A stretch of DNA of 64,000 nt from an uncultured Prevotellaceae bacterium. Its GTDB lineage: Bacteria > Bacteroidota > Bacteroidia > Bacteroidales > Bacteroidaceae. The DNA lies in the NCBI GenBank assembly GCA_902786665.1, contig CADADN010000013.1:1-64000 (forward strand), written 5' to 3'. The stretch's first letter is position 1. The number at the start of each line of letters is the position of its first letter. Below are positions 9,128 to 16,907 of the stretch, piece after piece. Below the pieces are notes generated by a model that worked only from the letters and a program-made list of their open reading frames with translations, was not told where the DNA came from and made no database searches. The translations under genes were made by a program, and so were the position numbers.

Positions 9128-9142
9128 TCTCTTTCTAAGAGA
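9128..9142 (+). repeat. Left inverted repeat of a candidate invertible segment
   Basis: TCTCTTTCTAAGAGA is the exact reverse complement of the sequence at 9302-9316. Each copy is itself two half-sites, TCTCTT and AAGAGA, around a 3-bp centre. The centre is TCT here and AGA in the other copy, so the pair is inverted, as expected for recombinase sites that allow inversion. It lies 133 bp upstream of the mod start. Confidence 0.7.
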
Positions 9143-9301
9143 ATGAACGAAAACGCAACCCTCTATAAGCAAGGGTCTTATGATTTTAGAACGGCACTTT
9201 TTGCCCAACAATCGTCAAAAAATAACTCCTTAATCACGTTTTTTATAAATAAATTATGGTGGAATTTGCCGAAAAAACACTATTTTTGCATCAATTATCT
9301 G
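9143..9301. other. Candidate 159-bp invertible promoter segment upstream of mod
   Basis: The segment is AT-rich, holds no gene, and is bounded by a perfect 15-bp inverted repeat. Near its right end is a plus-strand TATTTTTG (9281-9288), which as drawn points away from mod and into a hairpin terminator 33 bp on. After inversion this box would point toward mod, with the transcript starting about 110 nt before the methyltransferase start. A tyrosine recombinase gene lies 0.6 kb away. The reading as a phase switch is inference; the repeats and the box are directly visible. Confidence 0.55.
9281..9288 (+). promoter_or_regulatory. -7 box (TATTTTTG) inside the candidate invertible segment
   Basis: This matches TAnnTTTG. 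The -33 region at 19-21 bp upstream is poor (no TTG), so promoter strength is uncertain. In the present orientation it would transcribe rightward, giving only a short RNA before the hairpin at 9321-9356. Confidence 0.45.
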
Positions 9302-9316
9302 TCTCTTAGAAAGAGA
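9302..9316 (+). repeat. Right inverted repeat of the candidate invertible segment
   Basis: TCTCTTAGAAAGAGA is the exact inverse of 9128-9142, and the two bound the 159-bp segment. The flanking bases outside the 15-bp core are not conserved between the two copies. Confidence 0.7.
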
Positions 9317-9320
9317 GTTA

Positions 9321-9362
9321 GCGATTTGCTCAACAATTTATTGTCTTGCAAATCGCATTTTT
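9321..9362 (+). terminator. Hairpin terminator just right of the candidate invertible segment
   Basis: GCGATTTGC (9321-9329) pairs with GCAAATCGC (9348-9356), and the loop contains a second hairpin (ACAAT/ATTGT). ATTTTTG follows. A transcript from the box at 9281 would stop here after about 70 nt. Confidence 0.6.
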
Positions 9363-9667
9363 GTTGGCATCTTGGAAGTCACCGGGGATTCACCCCCCCG
9401 ACTATGTTATGTCACCCCTTCGGGGTTAGGACACCTCCTCTTCTTTTTCTATCGTTCCTCCACCCGAGATTGTTTAGGCATTCTTCTACAAAATTCTTTA
9501 ATACGTGATAAAAAGAGTGAATGACATCAGGGGTTCTTTGACTTCTGTGTTTACAAAACAAGCTGTATTGGTATTATGAATTGAAAGTGAAGTCAAGGAG
9601 ATTATGAAAATCGTTTATTCAGACAAGAGAAAAAGAGTTTATCCTACACACGGGCTCTCGCCAAGAC

Positions 9668-9749
9668 CATAATGGGATAAGCTTCAGGGCTGCCACTGTT
9701 GCCGTCATTTTTCTTGATGAATAATGACGGCTCATTGCAGCCCATTATG
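9668..9749. repeat. Nested inverted repeats, structured element of 82 bp
   Basis: Three stems nest: CATAATGGG (9668-9676) with CCCATTATG (9741-9749); GGGCTGC (9687-9693) with GCAGCCC (9737-9743); and GCCGTCATT (9701-9709) with AATGACGGC (9723-9731). The outer two compete for CCC. The result would be a strong cruciform or a folded RNA. Function unknown. Confidence 0.6.
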
Positions 9750-9825
9750 ACAATTGATGGTGGTTGATGTTCTACCAAAATGTCGAGGCTAAAAGTGTTT
9801 TGCATCAAAAGATCAGTATCAACAA

Positions 9826-9848
9826 GGGGTGGGTAAAAAACCCGCCCC
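9826..9848 (-). terminator. Terminator of the tyrosine recombinase gene
   Basis: On the minus strand a 9-bp GC-rich stem (9848-9840 with 9834-9826, one G-U-type pair) closes a TTTTT loop and is followed by TTGTT. It starts 33 bp after the recombinase stop. Confidence 0.65.
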
Positions 9849-9881
9849 ATTTGCATCAAAACAAGCAACGACCAATTCTTG

Positions 9882-11078
9882 TCACAAGAGTGAGAGAATC
9901 ATCTTGTTTGCCTTGTCCACCACGGAAGTTTCGAGAGAGGCGAGATAGACCTGCGTGGTGGCTTCGGAGTCGTGCCCCATGCCTTCACTGATGACCGCTA
10001 TCGGCACGTTCTTCGCCTTGGCGGCACTGGCCCAGGAGTGGCGTGCCACATACATGGTGAGCGGCCGTTGCAGTCCGAGCATCACCGAGAGCTTTTTCAG
10101 TCGGCTGTTCACCAGATGGAGGGCGTTGGTGTATTGCCGGCGCTCGTCATCTTGACGATTGATGATGGGCAGAAGGTATTCCGACCCATCCACCTTGTAT
10201 CTCTCCACGATATCCTCCATGCACCTCTCCCAGCGGATGGTCAGCTGTTGGCCGGTCTTTCTCCGCCGGTAGGTGAGGACACCGTGTTTCAGGTCGGTCT
10301 TTCTCAAGTATGCCATATCCACGAACGACATGCCGCGGGTGTAGAAACTGAAGAGGAAGAGGTCGCGTGCGTATTCCAACGATGGTTTCAGCGAGAGGTC
10401 CATGCCCTTCAACGCCCTGACGACTTTGATGGGTACGGCACGTTTCACCGTCTTGTCGATTCCCGTATATACATGGCGGAAGGGGTTGCGCTGCGGTGCA
10501 AGACGTTTCTCCACGGCGCGGTTATAGACGGCGCGGAGGATGCGCATGTAGAACGAGATGGTGTTCATCCTCACATCACGGGCTTTCAGCCACGCCTCAT
10601 AGAGGAGCATGAGGTCAGAGGTGATGCCGTCGAGCGGCATGTCCTCACCCTCGCGGAAAGCCATGAAGCTACGGAGCGTAACATGGTAGGTCTCCGAGGT
10701 GCGCACACGCCCCAACCGCTTCAACTGTGCGATGATGCCGTGCATGAACCCACACAGCGACGACTCCCGGGTCACCTTTTGGAATGCCGCGACCACATCG
10801 TCAGCCGAAAAGCGACGGCACTCGTTTTCCAAGGTTTGGATGACCTTTGTCATCCTTGCAACATCCCATTCAAGACGTTCCTTGATGTCTTCCAGCACGT
10901 TACGGCGTTCTCCTTCGCCGACGACTACAGTCGCTGCCTCGGAATCCCACTCGTCGGCATGGACCATGTAGTCGGTGTGTATCTGCCTTGCCATCCTGTT
11001 TTGTATAACTTGGAAATAAATGCAGCCAGGCCTCCCTTCCACTGTCGAAGCCCTGAACTTAACCTTTACTGATGCCAT
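9882..11078 (-). CDS. Tyrosine recombinase / phage-type integrase (Bacteroidales family)
   Basis: The 398-residue protein has the layout of Bacteroidetes tyrosine recombinases: an N-terminal arm-binding region (MASVKVKFRAS...GCIYFQVIQN), a SAM-like core-binding domain (about 110-210), and a catalytic domain. Visible catalytic residues are Arg in FYTRGMSFVDMAYL (near 249), the His-x-x-Arg-type box in YVARHSWA (near 346), a later His in GMGHDSEATTQVYLASL, and the nucleophile Tyr in QVYL (near 375). The reading frame stays open upstream to 12392, but that part is antisense to argR and the GNAT gene, so the start at 11078 is chosen. It transcribes toward the candidate invertible segment and is a plausible enzyme for it, or it is the remnant of an integrated element. 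Confidence 0.88.
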   Translation of the reverse strand: MASVKVKFRASTVEGRPGCIYFQVIQNRMARQIHTDYMVHADEWDSEAATVVVGEGERRNVLEDIKERLEWDVARMTKVIQTLENECRRFSADDVVAAFQKVTRESSLCGFMHGIIAQLKRLGRVRTSETYHVTLRSFMAFREGEDMPLDGITSDLMLLYEAWLKARDVRMNTISFYMRILRAVYNRAVEKRLAPQRNPFRHVYTGIDKTVKRAVPIKVVRALKGMDLSLKPSLEYARDLFLFSFYTRGMSFVDMAYLRKTDLKHGVLTYRRRKTGQQLTIRWERCMEDIVERYKVDGSEYLLPIINRQDDERRQYTNALHLVNSRLKKLSVMLGLQRPLTMYVARHSWASAAKAKNVPIAVISEGMGHDSEATTQVYLASLETSVVDKANKMILSLL

Positions 11079-11228
11079 GATAAAAAGAATTTGTTTATTG
11101 ATTTTCCAAAATGATTTTCGTCGGCACAATAATACGACAAAAACGGCTTTAACCCATGTCATTTTGATACAAGCAGGAATTGGAAATAACTTAACAAGCA
11201 TTTTTTGCAACAATATTCGCAAAAATGT

Positions 11229-11259
11229 TTTGTTGTTTGCATAAAAACCAATAATTTTG
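11229..11259 (+). promoter_or_regulatory. Promoter of the argR-led arginine cluster
   Basis: TTTG at 11229-11232, 19 bp, then TAATTTTG at 11252-11259 form a full Bacteroidetes promoter 26 bp before the argR ATG. The region up to the ATG is AT-rich (AATAATTAT at 11271-11279) and could hold an ArgR operator, but no convincing ARG box pair was recognised. Confidence 0.75.
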
Positions 11260-11285
11260 CAGCGCAAAAGAATAATTATACATCT

Positions 11286-11762
11286 ATGAAGGTAAAAAAC
11301 AGCAGGATGGAAGCGCTGAAGATGCTCATTTCCAGTATGGAGCTGGGCAGTCAGGAAGAAGTGCTCCAAGCATTGGAGAAGGAAGGCTTCAAGCTGACTC
11401 AAGCCACACTCAGCCGCGACCTGAAACAATTGAAGGTGGCCAAAGCCGCCAGTATGAACGGCAAATACGTCTACGTGCTTCCCAACGACACGATGTACAA
11501 ACGTGTGACCACTCCCCGCATGGCCACGGAAATGCTTCAAACCTCCGGCTTCATCTCCATCAGTTTCTCCGGCAACATGGGCGTCATCAAGACCCGCCCC
11601 GGCTATGCCAGCAGCATCGCCTACAACATAGACAACAGCAACGTTCCCAGCATCATAGGTACGATTGCCGGCGACGACACCATCTTCATCGTCATCAAGG
11701 AAGGGATGTCGAAGGAATATGTCCTCGACGACCTCACCCCCATCCTGGGGCACATCAAATAG
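11286..11762 (+). CDS. argR: Arginine repressor ArgR
   Basis: The 158-residue protein has the two ArgR domains. The N-terminal winged helix contains LTQATLSRDLKQLKVAK, the family recognition helix, at about residues 38-54. The C-terminal hexamerisation and arginine-binding domain contains SIIGTIAGDDTIFIVI near 120-136, with the conserved GTIAGDDT that contacts arginine. It heads the arginine gene cluster and would repress it when arginine is plentiful, including by autoregulation at its own promoter. An in-frame ATG at 11205 is rejected because it lies upstream of the promoter; MKVKNSRMEALK at 11286 fits the family start. Confidence 0.95.
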   Translation: MKVKNSRMEALKMLISSMELGSQEEVLQALEKEGFKLTQATLSRDLKQLKVAKAASMNGKYVYVLPNDTMYKRVTTPRMATEMLQTSGFISISFSGNMGVIKTRPGYASSIAYNIDNSNVPSIIGTIAGDDTIFIVIKEGMSKEYVLDDLTPILGHIK

Positions 11763-11804
11763 GATAACAGAACAAAAACGAACAGACAAGTTATAACCGA
11801 AAAA

Positions 11805-12395
11805 ATGGAAGATATCATCGTATTGGTGGCAGACAGTTCTCACGAGAAATATGTCGACACCATACTGGAAACCATCGCCGAGGCCGCCAAGGTGCGCGGC
11901 ACCGGCATCGCCAAGCGCACCCACGACTACCTGGTGACGAAAATCAGGGAAGCGAAGGCCGTCATCGCCCTCGACGGCGACATCTTCGCAGGGTTCAGCT
12001 ACATCGAGACATGGGGCAACAAGCACTACGTCACCACCTCCGGCCTCATCGTCCACCCCAACTACCGCGGCCGGGGAGTGGCCAGGCGCATCAAGGAGAT
12101 GACCTTCTCTCTCGCCCGCACACGCTGGCCACACGCCAAGATCTTCAGCCTCACCAGCGGAGCTGCCGTCATGGCCATGAACACCCAGTTGGGCTACCAG
12201 CCTGTGACCTTCGACGACCTCACCGACGACGAAGCCTTCTGGCGTGGCTGCGAAGGATGCGTCAACGTGGACATCCTCAAGCGCACTGAGCGCAAATACT
12301 GCATCTGCACCGCGATGCTCTACGACCCCGAGGAGCACCTTCCCGCCAAGATTCCGCAGGAGGTCATCGACCGCATCAAGCAGTTGGAGCAATAG
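11805..12395 (+). CDS. GNAT acyltransferase, probable N-acyl(succinyl)glutamate synthase
   Basis: The 196-residue protein is a GNAT-fold transferase: the acyl-CoA loop is in VHPNYRGRGVARRIKE (about residues 84-99), after the beta strand TSGLIV. No separate argA, argB or argJ is seen in the window, and this gene sits between argR and argG. In Bacteroides the equivalent gene of the arginine cluster has been assigned by genetics (from memory) as the glutamate N-acylating enzyme of a succinylated pathway. Together with the SOTCase-type argF' downstream, this suggests succinyl-CoA as the acyl donor, though acetyl-CoA cannot be excluded from sequence. The C-terminal third (CEGCVNVDILKRTERKYCICTAMLYDP) contains four Cys of unknown role. 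Confidence 0.75.
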   Translation: MEDIIVLVADSSHEKYVDTILETIAEAAKVRGTGIAKRTHDYLVTKIREAKAVIALDGDIFAGFSYIETWGNKHYVTTSGLIVHPNYRGRGVARRIKEMTFSLARTRWPHAKIFSLTSGAAVMAMNTQLGYQPVTFDDLTDDEAFWRGCEGCVNVDILKRTERKYCICTAMLYDPEEHLPAKIPQEVIDRIKQLEQ

Positions 12396-12475
12396 GCCAT
12401 GCGTTTCGCTTGTTGCTGCAATACATCAACCAAACAATACATCCCATCCACAAGACAACAAAACCACATCAAAAT

Positions 12476-13675
12476 ATGTCAAAGAAGAAAATAGTAGTCG
12501 CATTTTCCGGCGGTCTCGACACCAGCTACACGGTGATGAGACTGGCCAACGAAGGAAACGAAGTGTATGCCGCCTGCGCCAACACCGGCGGTTTCAGTCC
12601 CGAGCAACTGAAGAAGAACGAAGAAAACGCCTACCGCTTGGGCGCCAAGGCGTATGTCACCCTCGACGTGACACAAGAATATTATGAGAAGTCGCTCAAA
12701 TACATGATATTCGGCAACGTGCTGCGCAACAACTGCTACCCCATCTCCGTGTCGTCGGAGCGCATCTTCCAAGCCATCGCCATCGCACGCTATGCCCGCG
12801 AAATCGGTGCCGACGCCATCGCCCACGGCTCCACCGGCGCCGGCAACGACCAGATACGCTTCGACATGACCTTCCTCGTCATGGCCCCCGGCGTGGAAAT
12901 CATCACCCTCACCCGCGACCAAGCACTCACACGACAAGAGGAAGTGGACTACCTCAACGCCCATGGGTTCACCGCCGACTTCGCCCGCCTGAAATACTCC
13001 TACAACGTAGGCATCTGGGGCACCAGCATCTGCGGAGGCGAAATCCTCGACTCCACCCAGGGACTGCCCGAGGAAGCCTACCTCAAGCATGTCACCAAGG
13101 AAGAAGAAAGCGAGTTGCGCATCACCTTCGAGAAAGGAGAGATTGTCGCCGTGGATGGAGAGGCCTTCACCGACAAAATCACCGCCATCCAGAAAATCGA
13201 GGAGCGCGGAGCCGCCTACGGCATCGGCCGCGACTGCAACGTCGGCGACACCATCATCGGCATCAAAGGGCGCGTGGGCTTCGAGGCCGCAGCCCCCAAA
13301 CTCATCATCGAGGCCCACCGTCTGTTGGAGAAATACACCTTGAGCAAATGGCAGCAGTATTGGAAGGACCAGGTGGCCAACTGGTATGGCATGTTCCTCC
13401 ACGAGAGCCAGTACCTTGAGCCCGTCATGCCCGACATCGAAGCCATGCTCGATAGTTCGCAACGCAATGTCAACGGCACCGTCATCCTGCGCCTGAGGCC
13501 TCTAGGCTTCGAGACCGTCGGTGTGGACTCCCCCGACGACCTGCTCAAGTCGAAGCTCGGCGAATATGGAGAGATGCAGCGCGGCTGGACCGCCGACGAT
13601 GCAAAAGGCTTCATCAAGGTGCTCAGCACCCCGCTGCGCGTCTATTACGGCATCCATCCCGAAGAGAAGAGATAA
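12476..13675 (+). CDS. argG: Argininosuccinate synthase
   Basis: The 399-residue protein starts MSKKKIVVAFSGGLDTSYTV; SGGLDTS is the PP-loop that binds ATP. Further family signatures are AHGSTGAGNDQIRFD around residue 120 and NVGIWGTSICGGE near 180. It condenses citrulline with aspartate, using ATP, to argininosuccinate in the cytoplasm. Length matches the family. An upstream in-frame ATG at 12410 would add 22 residues of low-complexity sequence and is not used. argH is not in the window. Confidence 0.95.
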   Translation: MSKKKIVVAFSGGLDTSYTVMRLANEGNEVYAACANTGGFSPEQLKKNEENAYRLGAKAYVTLDVTQEYYEKSLKYMIFGNVLRNNCYPISVSSERIFQAIAIARYAREIGADAIAHGSTGAGNDQIRFDMTFLVMAPGVEIITLTRDQALTRQEEVDYLNAHGFTADFARLKYSYNVGIWGTSICGGEILDSTQGLPEEAYLKHVTKEEESELRITFEKGEIVAVDGEAFTDKITAIQKIEERGAAYGIGRDCNVGDTIIGIKGRVGFEAAAPKLIIEAHRLLEKYTLSKWQQYWKDQVANWYGMFLHESQYLEPVMPDIEAMLDSSQRNVNGTVILRLRPLGFETVGVDSPDDLLKSKLGEYGEMQRGWTADDAKGFIKVLSTPLRVYYGIHPEEKR

Positions 13676-13678
13676 CAC

Positions 13679-13873
13679 ATGGCACAAAAGCGCTTTCATT
13701 TGTCCAGCACCGACAAGAAGCTAGCCGGCGTCTGCGGAGGACTTGCCGAGCAATTCGGCATCGACTCCCTCCTGGTGAGAGCAGGATTCCTGGTGCTCTT
13801 GATTGGCTACGGCACCGGCTTGGTGCTTTACATCGTGCTATGGTTGCTGGCCCTATTAGACAACAGGATATGA
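13679..13873 (+). CDS. PspC-domain small membrane protein
   Basis: The 64-residue protein shows the PspC core: KKLAGVCGGLAEQFGIDSLLVRAGFLVLLI, then a hydrophobic helix (about 33-60). Family members are inner-membrane proteins related to phage-shock protein C. It starts 3 bp after argG and its stop overlaps the argC start (ATGA), so it is translationally locked into the arginine operon. Why a membrane-stress type protein should sit there is not clear; the same wedge may be conserved in relatives. Confidence 0.85.
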   Translation: MAQKRFHLSSTDKKLAGVCGGLAEQFGIDSLLVRAGFLVLLIGYGTGLVLYIVLWLLALLDNRI

Positions 13874-14838
13874 CAAAGATAGGTATATTAGGAGCCGCCG
13901 GTTTCACCGGTGGAGAGCTCATCAGACTTTTACTCAACCATCCCGATGCGGAAATCGTCTTCGCCAACAGCGAGAGCAACGCCGGGAACCCCCTCTCCGA
14001 CGTGCATGAGGGACTCATCGGCGACACCGACATGAGGTTCACCGACGCCATGCCCTTCAACGAGGTCGACGTCATCTTCCTCTGCTTCGGACACGGCAAG
14101 AGCGAGGCCTTCCTCAAGGAGCACCCCGTGCCCGAGGACGTGACCGTCATCGACCTCGCACAAGACTTCCGCCTGGCAGCCCCCGGCAACGACTTCGTCT
14201 ACGGGTTGCCCGAACTCAACCGCGAACTCATCGCCCGGGCGCGGCACATCGCCAACCCCGGCTGCTTCGCCACCTGCATACAACTGGGCCTGCTGCCCGC
14301 AGCACACATGGGCATCCTCAGCGGCGACATCGCTGTCAACGCCATCACGGGAAGCACCGGTGCCGGCCAGAAACCCACCGCCACCACCCATTTCTCCTGG
14401 CGCAACAACAACATCAGCATCTACAAACCCTTCCAGCACCAGCACGTGCCTGAAATCAGGCAGAGCCTGTTGCAGGAGCAGGGACATTTCGACGCCAGCA
14501 TCGATTTCATCCCCTACCGAGGCGACTTCGCCCGAGGCATCTTCGCCACCGAGGTGGTGAAGACCGACGCCGCCATCGACGACGTGGTGGAGGCCTACAA
14601 GGCCTACTATGCCGAAGCCCCCTTCACCCATTACGTGGACAAGCCCATCGACCTGAAACAGGTGGTGAACACCAACAAAGCCCTCGTGCACTGCGAGAAA
14701 TACGGCGACAAACTCCTCATCACCTCCTGCATCGACAACCTGCTCAAAGGCGCCGTGGGACAGGCCGTGCAGAACATGAACATCATGCGCGGCATCGACG
14801 AGACGGCAGGACTGCGACTCAAGCCCTCCGCATTCTGA
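13870..14838 (+). CDS. argC: N-acetyl/N-succinyl-gamma-glutamyl-phosphate reductase
   Basis: The 322-residue protein has the NADP-binding start KIGILGAAGFTGGELIRLL and the catalytic cysteine in HIANPGCFATCIQLGLLPA (near residue 137). A His in ITGSTGAGQKPTATTHFSWRNNN contributes to the active site region. It reduces the N-acylglutamyl phosphate to the semialdehyde, the third step of ornithine synthesis. The ATG overlaps the pspC-like stop by 4 bp. In the presumed succinyl variant the substrate would be N-succinylglutamyl phosphate. Confidence 0.94.
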   Translation: MTKIGILGAAGFTGGELIRLLLNHPDAEIVFANSESNAGNPLSDVHEGLIGDTDMRFTDAMPFNEVDVIFLCFGHGKSEAFLKEHPVPEDVTVIDLAQDFRLAAPGNDFVYGLPELNRELIARARHIANPGCFATCIQLGLLPAAHMGILSGDIAVNAITGSTGAGQKPTATTHFSWRNNNISIYKPFQHQHVPEIRQSLLQEQGHFDASIDFIPYRGDFARGIFATEVVKTDAAIDDVVEAYKAYYAEAPFTHYVDKPIDLKQVVNTNKALVHCEKYGDKLLITSCIDNLLKGAVGQAVQNMNIMRGIDETAGLRLKPSAF

Positions 14839-14844
14839 GACTGA

Positions 14845-14936
14845 TGGGTTTTGATGGGGCTGATGGGCCTGATGGGCTTAATGGGCCTGATGGGATTAAT
14901 GGGTCTAATGGGATTAATGGGTCTAATGGGATTATA
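14845..14936. repeat. TGATGGGCC / AATGGGTCT tandem repeat in the argC-argD gap
   Basis: About ten copies of a 9-10 bp unit, (T/A)(G/A)ATGGG followed by CCT, CTT, ATT or TCT, fill most of the 134-bp gap. No reading frame is kept and no hairpin forms. It is one of several simple tandem arrays in gaps of this cluster. Confidence 0.85.
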
Positions 14937-14972
14937 TTATAAGACTTTTGTTTTCAGACTTTAGAAGAAATA

Positions 14973-16109
14973 ATGAAATTATACGACGTTTACCCCCTCT
15001 TGAATGTCAACATCGTGCGCGGCGAGGGATGCACGGTGTGGGACGAGAAAGGCACACCCTATCTCGACTTCTACGGCGGCCATGCCGTCATCAGCGTAGG
15101 ACACGGCCATCCCGACTACGTGAAAGCCATCCACCAGCAACTGGCCAACATCGGCTTCTACTCCAACTCTGTCATCAACACCCTGCAGCAAGAGTTGGCC
15201 GAACGCCTGGGCAAGGCCAGCGGCTACGACGATTACCAACTGTTCCTGGTGAACAGCGGCGCGGAAGCCAATGAGAACGCGCTGAAACTCGCATCGTTCC
15301 ACAACGGGCGCACAAGGGTCCTTGCTGCACAGAAAGCCTTCCACGGCCGCACATCCCTCGCCGTGGAAGCCACCGACAACCCCAAGATCATAGCACCCAT
15401 CAACGCCAACGGCCATGTCACCTACCTCCCCCTCAACGACATCGAGGCATGGGAGGCAGAACTGTCGAAAGGCGACGTCTGCGCCTGCATCCTGGAATGC
15501 ATCCAGGGTGTGGGAGGCATCCGGATGGTGGAGAAGGACTTCGCCCGGCGCCTTGCCAAGGCATGCCGCGACAATGGCACGGTGCTCATCTGCGACGAGA
15601 TACAATGCGGCTACGGCCGCAGCGGGAAATTCTTCGCCCACCAGTGGCTCGACATCCGGCCCGACCTCATCACCGTGGCGAAAGGCATCGCCAACGGCTT
15701 CCCCATGTCGGCCCTCCTCATCTCACCGCAGTTCACTCCCGTCTACGGCCAACTCGGCACCACTTTCGGAGGCAACCACCTGGCATGCGCCGCCGCCATC
15801 GCCGTGCTCGACATCATGGAGAGAGAGCAGCTGGTGGAGAATGCCCGTCAGACGGGCGACTACCTGATAGAGCGTCTGCGCGAGCTTCAGAAGACCCAGC
15901 CACACATCACCGACGTGCGCGGCCGCGGCCTCATGATAGGCATCGAACTCGACATCCCCCAGAAAGAGGTGCGCAGCAAGCTAGTCTATGAACAGCACTG
16001 CTTCACCGGCTGCTCCGGCACCCACACGCTGAGACTCCTTCCCCCGCTCTGCATCACCCGGCAAGACGCCGGCCTCTTCATCGAAAAACTCAACAACGCA
16101 TTGATATGA
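14973..16109 (+). CDS. argD: Acetyl/succinylornithine aminotransferase
   Basis: The 378-residue class-III aminotransferase carries NSGAEANENALKLA (phosphate-binding region), DEIQCGYGRSGKFFAHQ with the Asp that pairs with the PLP pyridine N, and the Schiff-base lysine in ITVAKGIANGFPMSA (near residue 236). It converts N-acylglutamate semialdehyde to N-acylornithine with glutamate as amino donor. Its TGA overlaps the ATG of proC (ATGA). Length is a little short for ArgD but within the Bacteroidetes range. Confidence 0.93.
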   Translation: MKLYDVYPLLNVNIVRGEGCTVWDEKGTPYLDFYGGHAVISVGHGHPDYVKAIHQQLANIGFYSNSVINTLQQELAERLGKASGYDDYQLFLVNSGAEANENALKLASFHNGRTRVLAAQKAFHGRTSLAVEATDNPKIIAPINANGHVTYLPLNDIEAWEAELSKGDVCACILECIQGVGGIRMVEKDFARRLAKACRDNGTVLICDEIQCGYGRSGKFFAHQWLDIRPDLITVAKGIANGFPMSALLISPQFTPVYGQLGTTFGGNHLACAAAIAVLDIMEREQLVENARQTGDYLIERLRELQKTQPHITDVRGRGLMIGIELDIPQKEVRSKLVYEQHCFTGCSGTHTLRLLPPLCITRQDAGLFIEKLNNALI

Positions 16110-16897
16110 AAACGACCATCATCGGAGTAGGCGCCATGGGAGGCGCACTCGTGGAAGGCATGCTGAAATGCCCCGACACCAACCCGTCAGACATCACCGT
16201 CGCCGACCCCAGCGAGGCGGCCATCAACCGTTTCATCGACACCGGCGTCAGCCAGACCACCGACAACACCGCGGCAGTAAAAGGCGCCGACATCGTCTTC
16301 GTCGTGGTGAAGCCCTGGCTCGTGGAAAAAGTGCTCGGCGGCATCAAGGAAGCCCTCGACCTCGAAAAGCAAATCATCGTGGTGGTGGCAGCGGGAGTGC
16401 CATCAGAAAGCATCAAGCTGTGGCTTGACAAAGGCGACGGCAACACCCCCCGCCTCTTGCTCGCCATCCCCAACACCGCCATCGCAGTAAGGGAGTCGAT
16501 GACCTTCCTCGTCCCCGCCGGAGCATCCGACGAAGACATCCGGCTCATTGCGTTGCTGTTCGGCCAACTCGGCCAATGCATCGTCACCGAAGAACGACTG
16601 CTCGCCGCCGGCACCACCCTCGCCTCCTGCGGCATCGCCTACGCCATGCGCTACGTGCGTGCCGCCGTGGAAGGCGGAGTGGAAATCGGCTTCAGAGCCT
16701 CCGATGCAGAGCACATCGTGTTGCAGACGGTGAAAGGCGCCGTCTCTCTCCTCCAAGCCACGGGAGAGCACCCGGAAGCCGCCATCGACAAGGTGACGAC
16801 CCCGGGAGGCGTCACCATCAAGGGCCTCAACGAGATGGAGCACGCCGGCTTCACCTCCGCCGTCATCAGAGGCCTCAAGGCCGGCATGGGGAAATAG
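16106..16897 (+). CDS. proC: Pyrroline-5-carboxylate reductase
   Basis: The 263-residue protein opens with the NADP motif IIGVGAMGGALVEGM and contains the C-terminal family signature TPGGVTIKGLNEMEHAGF (GGvT...GL.ml...g). It reduces pyrroline-5-carboxylate to proline. The start overlaps the argD stop by 4 bp. Its place directly behind argD, with proB and proA further down, joins proline and arginine synthesis in one cluster; both draw on glutamate. Confidence 0.94.
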   Translation: MKTTIIGVGAMGGALVEGMLKCPDTNPSDITVADPSEAAINRFIDTGVSQTTDNTAAVKGADIVFVVVKPWLVEKVLGGIKEALDLEKQIIVVVAAGVPSESIKLWLDKGDGNTPRLLLAIPNTAIAVRESMTFLVPAGASDEDIRLIALLFGQLGQCIVTEERLLAAGTTLASCGIAYAMRYVRAAVEGGVEIGFRASDAEHIVLQTVKGAVSLLQATGEHPEAAIDKVTTPGGVTIKGLNEMEHAGFTSAVIRGLKAGMGK

Positions 16898-16907
16898 AGA
16901 GTTTTTA

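Larger units (their letters stand above)
9413..9881. other. Non-coding region between the type III R-M system and the recombinase
   Basis: No believable gene is seen. Several hairpins are present: ACCCC/GGGGT at 9413-9426, a nested set at 9668-9749 (described separately), and the recombinase terminator at 9826-9848. A 12-bp direct repeat, TTTGCATCAAAA, occurs at 9799-9810 and 9850-9861 on either side of that terminator. This has the look of worn mobile-element DNA next to an integrase. Confidence 0.55.

Noticed and set aside
9143-9508. Plus-strand frame of 121 codons in the candidate invertible segment
   Set aside because: Spans the recombination site, the promoter box and the hairpin terminator; composition is not protein-like.
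11079-12392. Open minus-strand frame extending the recombinase by about 440 residues
   Set aside because: It is the antisense of argR and the GNAT gene; the added residues have no family signature, and the recombinase start at 11078 matches its family.
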